Notes under the pieces: model-generated
Told to the model about the DNA's origin: nothing
Database searches by the model: none
The model's input: only the letters and a program-made list of their open reading frames with translations
Translations under genes and position numbers: made by a program
Shown: piece by piece, positions 30,259-39,102 of the stretch
Position numbering within the stretch: position 1 is the first letter of the stretch
Layout: each line of letters starts with the position of its first letter
NCBI GenBank assembly: GCA_029202525.1
Contig: CP119325.1
Location: 4,872,001 to 4,936,000, forward strand
DNA length: 64,000 bases
DNA from: Candidatus Pseudomonas phytovorans
GTDB taxonomy: Bacteria; Pseudomonadota; Gammaproteobacteria; Pseudomonadales; Pseudomonadaceae
Direction: 5' to 3'

Positions 30259-32649
30259 TCAGACCGACTCGCCTTCCACCCGGTCGCGCCCGGCCTGCTT
30301 GGCGGTATAGACACCCGCATCAGCCCTTAGCAGCAAGGCATCTGCGCCCTCCCCCGGCCGCCAGCCCGCCACACCAAAACTCGCGGTCACCTGCCCCACA
30401 CCCTCCACCGGGACAGTGCGCAACCCTTGCCACAACTCAAGCGCGAGCAACCGCGCCTGTTCGGCATCACTGCCCGGGCACAACACCATGAATTCTTCCC
30501 CGCCCAGCCGGCAGAACACATCTGTGCGCCGCAAGCGCTGGCCAATACGCTGGCACAAGCTGCGCAGCACGCGGTCGCCCATGGCATGGCCGAAGCGGTC
30601 GTTGATGCCTTTGAAGTGATCGATGTCGAGCATGATCACAGCCAACGCCAGGCCGTCACGCTGGGCGCGTTCCAGTTCTACCTTGAGCCGGTCCTGGAAA
30701 TAACGGCGGTTGTGGATGCCCGTCAGCGAGTCGGTCACCGATAACGCCCTCAACTCTTCCTCCACCCCCTTGAGGTCGGAGATGTCCGTCAGGTAGCCAT
30801 GCCACAGGGTACAGCCTTGTTCTCCCTCTTCCGGCGTCGCTTCGCCACGCACCCAGCGCAGCCCGGCACGCGGCAGGCACACCCGGTACTCCTCGCGCCA
30901 GGGCGCCAGGTGCTCGGCCGAGTAACGTACCGAGCGGCGCACGCGGTCCAGGTCATCGGGGTGAATGCGCTCGAACACCAACATGGCATCTTCGCGCAAC
31001 TGCTGCAGGTCGACTTCGTAGATGTCGTACAGGCCTTGGCTGGCGTAGGGAAAGCACGAATGGCCGTTGGCATCCAGGCGGTACTGGTAGATGCCACCCG
31101 GCACCTCGGCACTGAGCTTCTCCAGCAGCCGGTCGCGCGCCGCCAGCGCCTCGTGCACCCGACGCCGCTCGGTGACGTCTATGCAGATGGCCAGGTAACC
31201 CACCCACAAACCCTGTTCATCCAGCATGGCGGTAACCAGCATGTTGGCCACCAGCTGGCTACCATCGGCGCGCAGCAAAGTCCATTCCCCAGGCTCGGCT
31301 CCATGCTCTTGAACCGTTTCGGCGAACATGGCCTGGCCACCGGCAATCGGGCGGCCATAGCGCAGGCTCATCGCATGGGCGCGCAGGCTCAGCTCCTCTG
31401 GAAGCACCAGGTGCTCAAGGTGCAACTGGCCGATCGCCTCGCTGGCCGGGTAGCCGAGCATGCGCTCTGCACCGGCGTTGAAGGTACTGACCACACCCTT
31501 GAGGTTGGTGGCAATGATCGCCACCTGGGTCGCCGCGTCCAGCACGCTGCGTAGCTGGTTGTGGGTACCTCTTAGCGACTGCTCGCTGACCCGCAGCTCG
31601 GCGGTGCGCTGCTCGACCAGTGCCAGGGCGCGCTGGCGCTGGGTGAACAAACTGTAGAGCAAGGCGCTGAGCAGCAGGCTCAGCAACCCACCCAGCAGGA
31701 CGATCGCCTGCACGGCCGACGAACGATTGGCCTGCACGAACGCCTGGCTCGGCAGGATGCTCAACTGGAAGTGGTGGTCGGCCAGGTGCAACAGCTGGTT
31801 GCTGGCCAGCGACAAGGGGGCGACCTGGTTCAGCGAGTCGAACAACACTTGCGGCCCTTGCAAGCCGGACGGATCAACGATGCGCACCACCAGGTTGTCA
31901 TCCGCCGCCACTGGCCGCCCATCGCTGACCAGCTCGCGCATGCTCAGCAATGCCATTACATAGCCCACTGCCGCGCCATGCGGGCTGGCGTCGGAAAACA
32001 CCGGCGCCACCAGCAGCAGGCCACGCGCGTACGACGGAATATCGTACATGGCCAAGGGCTCGGACACTGCCATGCTGCCAGGCTCCAGCGCCCGCGCCAA
32101 GGCTGCCTGGGCCGCACCTTGGCCGGCAAGATCCAGCCCATAGGGCAGCCCGGGCATTTCACCGGATTGGGTATACAACACAGGGAAGTAGTGATCGCGC
32201 GGCGGCGCAGGGCGCCACTGGCCTTGTGCATCCTGGTCACGGATCACATAGCCCGAGCCTGAATGCTCACTGGCTTGGTGCTCGAACTCGGCGCGTTGCG
32301 CGGCTTCTACGCGCGGCGCCCAAGCGTAGGCCAAGGTGCGCTGCAGCAACGGCCGGGCGTAACCGTCAAATTCGAGCGAGGTGACCTCGTTGGAAAAGCT
32401 GAAGAACCGCCGCAAACCGTCCAGGCGTTGTTGTTGCTCATCAAAGCGCTCGGCAATGCGGCTGAAGCGCTCGCTGGCCAGCAACTCGAAACGCTGGCGC
32501 AACTGCTGCTTGTAGAACGTCTGCGCGGCAAGCGCCAGGGCGGCCGTCAACAGGCCGCCCAACACCAACGCCACCAGCGCCACCGCCCAGGCGGACACCG
32601 CTTCTGTGCACAGGCCGGATAACCGCGCACGCACGCCACACTTTGACAT
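30259..32649 (-). CDS. Membrane diguanylate cyclase, CHASE-PAS-PAS-GGDEF
   Basis: 796 residues. A first membrane segment (about 18-42) and a second (about 318-342) enclose a periplasmic CHASE domain (about 60-290; LAYAWAPRVEAAQRAEFE, YFPVLYTQSGEMPGLPYGLDL). Two cytoplasmic PAS domains follow (about 365-490 and 500-630). The GGDEF domain (about 635-790) has LGGEEF at about 714, an active-site variant that normally retains activity, and an upstream RRTD that fits the inhibitory RxxD site. It should make cyclic di-GMP in response to a periplasmic signal. No EAL domain is present. It is a single gene, convergent with dacB. Confidence 0.93.
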   Translation of the reverse strand: MSKCGVRARLSGLCTEAVSAWAVALVALVLGGLLTAALALAAQTFYKQQLRQRFELLASERFSRIAERFDEQQQRLDGLRRFFSFSNEVTSLEFDGYARPLLQRTLAYAWAPRVEAAQRAEFEHQASEHSGSGYVIRDQDAQGQWRPAPPRDHYFPVLYTQSGEMPGLPYGLDLAGQGAAQAALARALEPGSMAVSEPLAMYDIPSYARGLLLVAPVFSDASPHGAAVGYVMALLSMRELVSDGRPVAADDNLVVRIVDPSGLQGPQVLFDSLNQVAPLSLASNQLLHLADHHFQLSILPSQAFVQANRSSAVQAIVLLGGLLSLLLSALLYSLFTQRQRALALVEQRTAELRVSEQSLRGTHNQLRSVLDAATQVAIIATNLKGVVSTFNAGAERMLGYPASEAIGQLHLEHLVLPEELSLRAHAMSLRYGRPIAGGQAMFAETVQEHGAEPGEWTLLRADGSQLVANMLVTAMLDEQGLWVGYLAICIDVTERRRVHEALAARDRLLEKLSAEVPGGIYQYRLDANGHSCFPYASQGLYDIYEVDLQQLREDAMLVFERIHPDDLDRVRRSVRYSAEHLAPWREEYRVCLPRAGLRWVRGEATPEEGEQGCTLWHGYLTDISDLKGVEEELRALSVTDSLTGIHNRRYFQDRLKVELERAQRDGLALAVIMLDIDHFKGINDRFGHAMGDRVLRSLCQRIGQRLRRTDVFCRLGGEEFMVLCPGSDAEQARLLALELWQGLRTVPVEGVGQVTASFGVAGWRPGEGADALLLRADAGVYTAKQAGRDRVEGESV

Positions 32650-32743
32650 ACACCCATCTCGTCACGTCAGCGTCCTGCGGATTATCTTGCCCTGCCCTCA
32701 TTTATAGCTATTGGCCATTAGCCGCGCAATGTACCTCGTCGGC

Positions 32744-34936
32744 TCAGCGCAATTGCAGGCGCCAGGCGCGGTGGATCCGGTTGTTACGGGCAAAGTCCGG
32801 GTCCAGCGTTTGCGCGGTGATTTCCTCCACGGCATAACGCGCCATCAGGTGCTCGTCGAGCTGGAACTTGCGGAAGTTGTTGGAGAAATACAGCACGCCA
32901 TCCGGTGCCAGGCGAGCCATGGCCAGGTCCAGCAGTTGCACGTGGTCACGCTGCACGTCGAACACGCCTTCCATGCGTTTGGAGTTGGAGAAGGTTGGCG
33001 GGTCGATGAAGATCATGTCGTAGCTGTCACGGTTGCTTTCCAGCCAGGCCATCACATCGCCCTGCTCCAGGCGGTTGCGCTCGGAGAAGCCATTCAGCGC
33101 CAGGTTGCGGCGCGCCCAGTCCAGGTAGGTTTTCGACAGGTCGACGCTGGTGGTGCTGCGTGCGCCGCCTTTGGCCGCATGCACGGAAGCCGTGGCGGTG
33201 TAGCAGAACAGGTTGAGGAAACGCTTGCCAGCGGCCTCGCGCTGAATGCGCATGCGCATCGGGCGGTGATCAAGGAACAGCCCGGTGTCGAGGTAGTCAG
33301 TGAGGTTGACCAGCAGCTTGACGCCGCCTTCGTTCACTTCCTGGAAGCGGCCTTCGGTTGCCTGACGCTCGTACTGGCGGGTGCCACTCTGGCGCTCGCG
33401 GCGCTTGAGCACCACGCGCTGCGGCGAAATGCCCAGTGCCTGGGGGATGGCAGCCAGGGCATCGAGCAGGCGCGACTGAGCCTTCTCCGGGTCGATCGAA
33501 CGTGGCGCAGCGTACTCCTGCACATGCACCCAGTCGTGGTACAGGTCTACTGCCACGGCGTACTCGGGCATGTCGGCATCGTACAGGCGGTAGCAGTCAA
33601 TCTGCTCGCGGCGGGCCCACTTGCCCAGTTGCTTGAGGTTCTTCTGCAGGCGGTTGGCAAACATCTGCGCCCCCTCCGACAGCCGCGCCGGCTCGCTGGC
33701 CACCGGGGCCTGCTGGCGAACGTCGGACTCTTCAGCCTGTGCCTCGCGCCGCTCGCCCGTCACGAACTGGTCGGGCTGCACCTTGAAGAGCAGCAGCTTG
33801 CATGGCAAGGCGCCGTTCCAGAACGCGTACTGCTTGTGGCTGCGAATACCCATGCGCTTGCCCAACTGAGGCGCGCCGGTGAACACTGCTGCCTCCCAGC
33901 CCATGCAGGCCTGACGCAAGCGCTCGCCGAGGTTCTGGTAGAGGTAGAGCAGGCTGGCTTCGTCACCCAGCCGCTCGCCATAGGGCGGGTTGCTGATGAC
34001 CAGGCCTTTCTGATTCTGGTCCGGGCGTGGCTCGAAGGTGCTGACCTCGCCCTGATAGATTTTCACCCAGTCGCCCAGGCCGGCGCGCTCGACGTTGTTG
34101 CGGCCCGGCTGGATCAGCCGCGGGTCGGCCTCGTAACCGCGGATCCACAGCGGTGGCTTGGCCAGGCCGGCCTGCGCCCGCGCTTGCGCCTCGTCATGCA
34201 CCTTGCGCCACAGCGCCGGCACGTGGCCCAGCCAGGCACTGAAGCCCCAACGCTCACGCTTGAGGTTGGGCGCAATATCGGCCGCGATCATTGCCGCTTC
34301 GACCAGGAAGGTACCCACACCGCACATCGGGTCAGCCAGCGCGCCACCTTCGGCGGCAATGCGCGGCCAGCCCGAGCGGATCAGCACCGCTGCCGCCAGG
34401 TTTTCCTTCAGCGGTGCAGCGCCTTGCTGCAGACGGTAACCGCGCTGGTGCAGGCTGTGGCCGGACAGGTCGAGGGAGAGGATCGCCTCGCCACGGTCCA
34501 GGCGCAGGTGCACACGCACGTCCGGGTCGATCTTTTCCACCGACGGGCGCAGGCCTTCGCGGTTGCGCAGCTTGTCGACGATCGCGTCCTTGACCTTCAG
34601 CGCACCGAAGTGCGTGTTGTCGATGCCCGAGCCATGGCCGCTGAACTCCACCGCCAAGGTGCCGTCGGCGGCCAGGTGGTCAGCCCAGTCAACCGCGTTC
34701 ACACCGTCGTAAAGGTCGTCGGCGTTCTTCATGGAGAAGCGCTTGAGCACCAGCAGCACCCGGTTGGCCAGGCGCGACCAGACGCACAGGCGGTAGGCGG
34801 TTTCCATGTCGGCTTCGCCGCGAATGGCCGAGGTGTGCTCACGCACCTCGTCAAGGCCAAGGCCTTTGGCCTCCTCGGCAAGCAGGCTTTCGAGGCCTTT
34901 GGGGCAGGTGAGGTAGAGTTCGAAACGGTCCGACAT
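32744..34936 (-). CDS. rlmL: Bifunctional 23S rRNA methyltransferase RlmKL (m2G2445 and m7G2069)
   Basis: 730 residues, full length. The start MSDRFELYLTCPKGLESLLAEE is the canonical N-terminus; the open frame continues 78 codons upstream but these look non-coding. A THUMP domain (about 45-155) precedes the RlmL methyltransferase with GVGTFLVEAA and the catalytic NPPYGER (about 315-321). The C-terminal RlmK half has CYTATASVHAA and DPPTFSNSKRM (about 640-650). It makes N2-methylguanosine 2445 and 7-methylguanosine 2069 in 23S rRNA. Confidence 0.96.
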   Translation of the reverse strand: MSDRFELYLTCPKGLESLLAEEAKGLGLDEVREHTSAIRGEADMETAYRLCVWSRLANRVLLVLKRFSMKNADDLYDGVNAVDWADHLAADGTLAVEFSGHGSGIDNTHFGALKVKDAIVDKLRNREGLRPSVEKIDPDVRVHLRLDRGEAILSLDLSGHSLHQRGYRLQQGAAPLKENLAAAVLIRSGWPRIAAEGGALADPMCGVGTFLVEAAMIAADIAPNLKRERWGFSAWLGHVPALWRKVHDEAQARAQAGLAKPPLWIRGYEADPRLIQPGRNNVERAGLGDWVKIYQGEVSTFEPRPDQNQKGLVISNPPYGERLGDEASLLYLYQNLGERLRQACMGWEAAVFTGAPQLGKRMGIRSHKQYAFWNGALPCKLLLFKVQPDQFVTGERREAQAEESDVRQQAPVASEPARLSEGAQMFANRLQKNLKQLGKWARREQIDCYRLYDADMPEYAVAVDLYHDWVHVQEYAAPRSIDPEKAQSRLLDALAAIPQALGISPQRVVLKRRERQSGTRQYERQATEGRFQEVNEGGVKLLVNLTDYLDTGLFLDHRPMRMRIQREAAGKRFLNLFCYTATASVHAAKGGARSTTSVDLSKTYLDWARRNLALNGFSERNRLEQGDVMAWLESNRDSYDMIFIDPPTFSNSKRMEGVFDVQRDHVQLLDLAMARLAPDGVLYFSNNFRKFQLDEHLMARYAVEEITAQTLDPDFARNNRIHRAWRLQLR

Positions 34937-35496
34937 GAGTATTCCAGAGCCTTGGGCTATTTGACTGACGAGGCGACGCATCGCCCCGCGATGTTTGCCC
35001 GCATGCCTTTCCAGCAGGCATGCGGGTGGCCTTTGCGACACGACAGCGTGACGCGACAAGCCGGGCCACCTGACCGATCTGCGCTCGGCCCAGTGGCAAA
35101 GACAGCTTAGATCATCAGGCAGTACAAAAAATTCTGGCGATGCCGGGGCCGATGTGACCCTTCGTCGCATTACAGACTATTTATTTCACCCGCGATCAAC
35201 GCTGGCGAAATGACGTCAATGATCGGCAAACCCCGACCATAGCGGGCCAAACCTCAAACAAGGTTCAGTCGCATTTATTTACTTATCCCCTGACCCTATG
35301 AAAGGTTACGTCCTTATGACAAATCGATCATTCACAGCGTGACTCGCATTCGTTAGAACTGGTCTCAGGCCGCTTCGCAACGAGGCGGCACTTTCAGCTC
35401 GCCACGCCGGCAGCGAGCGCAAACCGGCAGAAAGACTCTGCCCGGCCTCAGAGAGGCCGACGGGACATTACAGTCAACAAGTGAGGGCAACACCCT
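34937..35496. other. 560-bp intergenic region between rlmKL and rmf
   Basis: The region carries the divergent upstream sequences of rlmKL and rmf. Two hairpins stand out: CCCGCATGCC/GGCATGCGGG (34998-35026) upstream of rlmKL, and GGCCTC-AGA-GAGGCC (35444-35458) about 40 bp before the rmf start, in the probable rmf leader. An AT-rich stretch around 35270-35350 probably holds the rmf promoter, but I cannot fix -35/-10 boxes. No convincing gene was found. Confidence 0.5.
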
Positions 35497-35712
35497 ATGA
35501 GAAGACTTAAGCGTGATCCGTTGGAAAGAGCATATTCACGTGGCTACCAATACGGGGTCACCGGCAAATCCCGCGAACTTTGCCCTTTCAATCTTCCTTC
35601 TGTTCGCCAAGCCTGGATCAACGGCTGGCGCGAAGGTCGCGGTGATAACTGGGACGGAATGACTGGCACCGCTGGCATCCATAGACTCAACGAAAATCAC
35701 GCCGTTGGCTGA
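35497..35712 (+). CDS. rmf: Ribosome modulation factor
   Basis: 71 residues with the Rmf pattern: MRRLKRDPLERAYSRGYQYG, then CPFNLPSVRQAWINGWREGR. The protein binds 70S ribosomes in stationary phase and promotes 100S dimer formation (hibernation). The ATG follows GTGAGGGCAACACC. It is a one-gene unit with a long leader and a strong terminator 60 bp downstream; the leader and intergenic hairpin may serve post-transcriptional control. Confidence 0.95.
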   Translation: MRRLKRDPLERAYSRGYQYGVTGKSRELCPFNLPSVRQAWINGWREGRGDNWDGMTGTAGIHRLNENHAVG

Positions 35713-35772
35713 TCGAGGACACTGAATTCGATTTACCATGCACGCCCCATCCGGGCGGCGGGCGAAGGCCCA

Positions 35773-35799
35773 GGGGCCCCTTGATGGGGCCCTTTTTTA
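35773..35799 (+). terminator. Rho-independent terminator after rmf
   Basis: GGGGCCCC, loop TTGAT, then GGGGCCC and six T. The stem is symmetric and may also serve pyrD from the other side, though the T-run is on the rmf strand. Confidence 0.9.
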
Positions 35800-35809
35800 T
35801 GCCTGCCCG

Positions 35810-36835
35810 TTATGCCCGTGGCATTGCTGCGATAGCGTCCACCGCTTCGCGAATCAGCGCTGGCCCCTTATAAATGAAGCCCGAGTAGATCTGCACCAGG
35901 CTCGCCCCGGCGGCGATTTTCTCGGCAGCGTGGCGGCCTTCGGTAATGCCGCCAGCAGCAATGATCGGCAGCTTGCCCGCCAGCTCACCGGCCAGCACCT
36001 TGACGATGTGGGTGCTCTTTTCCAGCACCGGCGCGCCCGACAGGCCGCCCGCCTCGCCACCATACGGCAACCCCTCGACACCTTCACGGCCCAGCGTGGT
36101 GTTGGTGGCGATCACCGCATCCATGCCCGATTCCATCAGCGCGGCTGCGACCAGTGCGGTTTCTTCGTCGCTCATGTCCGGGGCAATCTTGATGGCCAGT
36201 GGCACGCGCTTGCCATGGGTGGCAGCCAGTTGCTCACGGCGCACGGCCAGGGCATCGAGCAACTGCTTGAGCGAATCGCCGAACTGCAGGCTGCGCAGGC
36301 CCGGGGTGTTCGGCGAGCTGACGTTGACCGTGATATAGCTGGCGGCGGTGTACACCTTGTCCAGGCAGATCAGGTAGTCATCGACAGCACGCTCGACCGG
36401 GGTGTCGAAATTCTTGCCAATGTTGATGCCCAGCACGCCGCTGTAGCGCGAAGCACGTACCCGGTCGAGCAGGTTATCGACACCCAGGTTGTTGAAGCCC
36501 ATGCGGTTGATGATGGCCGTGGCCTCCGGCAGACGGAACAGCCGTGGCTTTGGGTTACCCGGCTGCGGGCGCGGGGTGACGGTGCCGATTTCGACAAAAC
36601 CGAAACCCAACTGGGCAAAGCCATCGATGGCCGCGCCGTTCTTGTCCAGGCCGGCAGCCAGGCCCACCGGGTTGGCGAAGTTCAAGCCCATCACCGAAAC
36701 CGGCAATGCCGAAGGCTGCTTGCACAGCATGCCGTTGAGGCCAAGGCGGCCACCGGCACCGATCAGGTCCAGGGACAGGTCGTGGGAGGTTTCCGGAGAA
36801 AGCTTGAACAGCAGCTGGCGGGCCAGGGTATACAT
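35810..36835 (-). CDS. pyrD: Dihydroorotate dehydrogenase (quinone), class 2
   Basis: 341 residues. The FMN enzyme of pyrimidine synthesis, oxidising dihydroorotate to orotate with quinone at the inner membrane. Class 2 features: an N-terminal helical membrane-contact region (MYTLARQLLFKLSPETSHDLSL), AAGLDKNG, the catalytic serine in NVSSPNTPGLR (about 175), and phosphate-binding GGITEGRHAAEKIAAGA. The start is the ATG at 36835; the 39 codons before it in frame are not protein-like. Confidence 0.96.
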   Translation of the reverse strand: MYTLARQLLFKLSPETSHDLSLDLIGAGGRLGLNGMLCKQPSALPVSVMGLNFANPVGLAAGLDKNGAAIDGFAQLGFGFVEIGTVTPRPQPGNPKPRLFRLPEATAIINRMGFNNLGVDNLLDRVRASRYSGVLGINIGKNFDTPVERAVDDYLICLDKVYTAASYITVNVSSPNTPGLRSLQFGDSLKQLLDALAVRREQLAATHGKRVPLAIKIAPDMSDEETALVAAALMESGMDAVIATNTTLGREGVEGLPYGGEAGGLSGAPVLEKSTHIVKVLAGELAGKLPIIAAGGITEGRHAAEKIAAGASLVQIYSGFIYKGPALIREAVDAIAAMPRA

Positions 36836-36980
36836 GGGCGGGCAAGGCTCGGGGTAAGTGAGGGGGCGATTATAGCCACCGTGGCGCTGGCAGGACAGCA
36901 AATCATGGGGCCACTGCTGCCCTGGCACATCGGTTGCACCGGTTTGGCCCACAGCCTAATCAGTACAGGCGAGGAACCTT

Positions 36981-38195
36981 GTGAACACTGTACCCCGAGC
37001 AACGCCCCTGGCCTGGGTCAACGGCAGCGATGCGCCCGAGAAGCCCTGCCTGAATATCGGCTACATGGCCTTGACCGACTGCGCCTCGGTGGTGGTCGCA
37101 GCCACCCAGGGGTTCGCCCAGCAACATGGCCTTACCCTGAACCTCAAGCGCCAGGGTTCCTGGGCGGGGCTGCGCGACAAGCTGGTCAGTGGCGAACTGG
37201 ACGCCGCGCACTGCCTGTATGGCCTGATCTACGCCGTGCATCTGGGCATTGGCGGCGTACCGGCCAGTGATATGGCGGTGCTCATGGGGCTGAACCAGAA
37301 CGCCCAGGCCATCAACCTCTCCCCGGCCCTGCAGCGCAAAGGCGTGACCAACCCTGAAGCACTGGCGCGACTGGTGCACCAGCATGGCGCACGCCTGACC
37401 TTCGCCCAGACCTTCCCCACCGGCACCCACGCCATGTGGCTGTATTACTGGCTGGCCAGCCAAGGCATCCACCCACTGCGAGATGTCGACAGCGTGGTGG
37501 TGCCGCCGGCACAGATGGCTGCACATATCCAGGCCGGGCGCATCGACGGCTTCTGCGCGGGTGAGCCCTGGGCTGCCGATGCGGTGGCCAGCGGCCAAGG
37601 CTTCACCCTGGCCACCAGCCAGTCGATCTGGCCGGACCACCCGGAAAAAGTCCTGGCCTGTGCCCGCACCTTCGCCGAACAGTATCCCAACAGCGCCCGC
37701 GCCCTGATCAAGGCAATCCTCGCCGCCAGCAGGTTCATCGAGCAAAGCCCGGAAAACCGCCGGAGCACTGCGCAACTGCTCAGTGGCAGCGCTTATCTGG
37801 ATACGCCGCTGGAGAGCATTGAGCCACGCCTGCTTGGCAACTACCAGGATGGGCTGGGCAACCACTGGCAAGACCCGCATGCCCTGCGTCTGTTCGACCA
37901 CGGCCGGGCCAACCTGCCGTACCTGTCCGACGGCATGTGGTTCATGACCCAGTTCCGCCGCTGGGGCCTGCTGCGCGAAGACCCCGACTACCTCGGCGTC
38001 GCCCGCCAGGTACAACAGCTGGCGTTGTACAGCGAAGCGGCGCAAAGCCTTGGCGTAGCGTGCCCTTCACTGCCGATGCGCAGCAGCCTGCTGATCGACG
38101 GCATCCGCTGGGACGGCAGCGACCCCTACGGCTATGCCCGCAGTTTCAGCCTGCATGCACTGGGCGACCTGCCCGGTGCGCGTGTCGGCGCGTGA
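36981..38195 (+). CDS. nasS: Nitrate/nitrite sensor NasS (NrtA-like)
   Basis: 404 residues of the NrtA/CmpA periplasmic-binding fold but without a signal peptide, so it stays in the cytoplasm, as NasS does. Characteristic parts: LNIGYMALTDCASVVVAA, GELDAAHCLYGLIYAVHLGIGG, and RIDGFCAGEPWAADAV. In Azotobacter, Paracoccus and Pseudomonas NasS sequesters the antiterminator NasT until nitrate or nitrite binds. The GTG start follows GAGGAACCTT. nasT begins 11 bp after its stop. Confidence 0.92.
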   Translation: MNTVPRATPLAWVNGSDAPEKPCLNIGYMALTDCASVVVAATQGFAQQHGLTLNLKRQGSWAGLRDKLVSGELDAAHCLYGLIYAVHLGIGGVPASDMAVLMGLNQNAQAINLSPALQRKGVTNPEALARLVHQHGARLTFAQTFPTGTHAMWLYYWLASQGIHPLRDVDSVVVPPAQMAAHIQAGRIDGFCAGEPWAADAVASGQGFTLATSQSIWPDHPEKVLACARTFAEQYPNSARALIKAILAASRFIEQSPENRRSTAQLLSGSAYLDTPLESIEPRLLGNYQDGLGNHWQDPHALRLFDHGRANLPYLSDGMWFMTQFRRWGLLREDPDYLGVARQVQQLALYSEAAQSLGVACPSLPMRSSLLIDGIRWDGSDPYGYARSFSLHALGDLPGARVGA

Positions 38196-38206
38196 GGGGG
38201 ACCAAC

Positions 38207-38782
38207 ATGTTGCGCATCCTGCTGATCGACGACACCCAGAACAAACTCGGCCGCCTGAAGGCGGCATTGATCGAAGCCGGCTTCGAGGTCACCGAAGCCC
38301 CAGGCCTGACCATCGACCTGCCTGCCTGCGTCGAAACAGTGCGCCCGGATGTGGTGCTGATCGACACCGACTCACCTGACCGCGATGTCATGGAACAAGT
38401 GGTGATGGTCAGCCGTGACCAGCCGCGCCCCATCGTGCTGTTCACTGACGAGCACGACCCAGGAGTGATGCGCCAGGCGATCCAGGCGGGTGTTAGTGCT
38501 TATATTGTCGAAGGCATCCATGCCGCCCGGCTGCAGCCGATTCTGGATGTGGCCATGGCCCGTTTCGAAAGTGACCAGGCACTGAAGGCACAACTGGTGG
38601 CGCGCGACCAGCAACTCGCCGAACGCAAACGCATCGAGCAGGCCAAGGGTTTGCTGATGAAGATGAAAGACTGCAACGAAGAACAGGCCTACACCCTGAT
38701 GCGCCGCCAGGCCATGAGCCGCCAGCAGAAGCTGATTCAGGTGGCCGAGCAGATTATCGCCATGCACGAAATGCTCGGATAG
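38207..38782 (+). CDS. nasT: Nitrate-responsive antiterminator NasT
   Basis: 191 residues: a receiver-like domain (1-125; LLIDDTQNKLGRLKAAL, LIDTDSPDRDVMEQV) and a C-terminal ANTAR RNA-binding domain (about 140-188; RIEQAKGLLMKMKDCNEEQAY, then AMSRQQKLIQVAEQII). The family binds paired hexaloop hairpins in leader RNA and prevents intrinsic termination. GAGGGGGACC precedes the ATG. Its likely target is the leader in front of nasA (38980-39072). Confidence 0.94.
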   Translation: MLRILLIDDTQNKLGRLKAALIEAGFEVTEAPGLTIDLPACVETVRPDVVLIDTDSPDRDVMEQVVMVSRDQPRPIVLFTDEHDPGVMRQAIQAGVSAYIVEGIHAARLQPILDVAMARFESDQALKAQLVARDQQLAERKRIEQAKGLLMKMKDCNEEQAYTLMRRQAMSRQQKLIQVAEQIIAMHEMLG

Positions 38783-38793
38783 CAGCGCGGACC

Positions 38794-38882
38794 TTGTGGG
38801 AGCGGGCGTGCCCGCGAAACAGGCGACGCGGTGGATGGCACCGGCACTGCCGGTGTTCGCGGGCTCGCCCGCTCCCACAGAG
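38794..38882. repeat. Inverted REP pair between nasT and nasA
   Basis: GTGGGAGCGGGCGTGCCCGCGAA (left) is mirrored by TTCGCGGGCTCGCCCGCTCCCAC (right), with a shorter palindrome GGCACCGGCACTGCCGGTG in the spacer. Confidence 0.8.
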
Positions 38883-38952
38883 ATTGCGCAACCTTTCAGA
38901 TTTTCAACAAGACAGTTGCCCCCACAAACTCCGCGCTGCCCGACACTCCGAA

Positions 38953-38969
38953 TTGGCCCGGCTCTTGCT
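38953..38969 (+). promoter_or_regulatory. Sigma-54 promoter of nasA
   Basis: TTGGCCCG-GCTC-TTGCT matches the -24/-12 consensus YTGGCACG-N4-TTGCW at all but one conserved position, with correct spacing. It predicts a transcript start near 38980, just before the leader hairpin. Nitrogen control by NtrC is expected but no clear NtrC site was found in the REP-filled upstream DNA. Confidence 0.75.
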
Positions 38970-38983
38970 GACGTATTTGCACC

Positions 38984-39072
38984 GGTAGCCAACGGCGGTT
39001 GCCCCACTTGAATCCCGACAAAGACGTCGCTTTCCCCTCCACCTGCGTGGAGCGGGTGGCGGCGTCTTTTTC
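38984..39072 (+). promoter_or_regulatory. nasA leader: ANTAR-type hairpin and intrinsic terminator (NasT target)
   Basis: A 7-bp stem GGTAGCC/GGTTGCC (with GU pairs) holds the hexaloop AACGGC at 38991-38996; A at loop position 1 and G at position 4 are the ANTAR recognition bases. Further down, CTCCA/TGGAG (39037-39052) forms a second hairpin with six-base loop CCTGCG, lacking A1. The enclosing stem AAAGACGTCGC (39020-39030) with GCGGCGTCTTT (39059-39069), followed by T, is an intrinsic terminator 30 bp before nasA. This fits premature termination relieved by NasT. Confidence 0.7.
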
Positions 39073-39102
39073 GTTCCGTTGCTTTGCCGAGTGAGGTGTT
39101 CG

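Noticed and set aside
32711..35110. 799-codon plus-strand open frame over rlmKL
   Set aside because: Antisense shadow of rlmKL with low-complexity translation.
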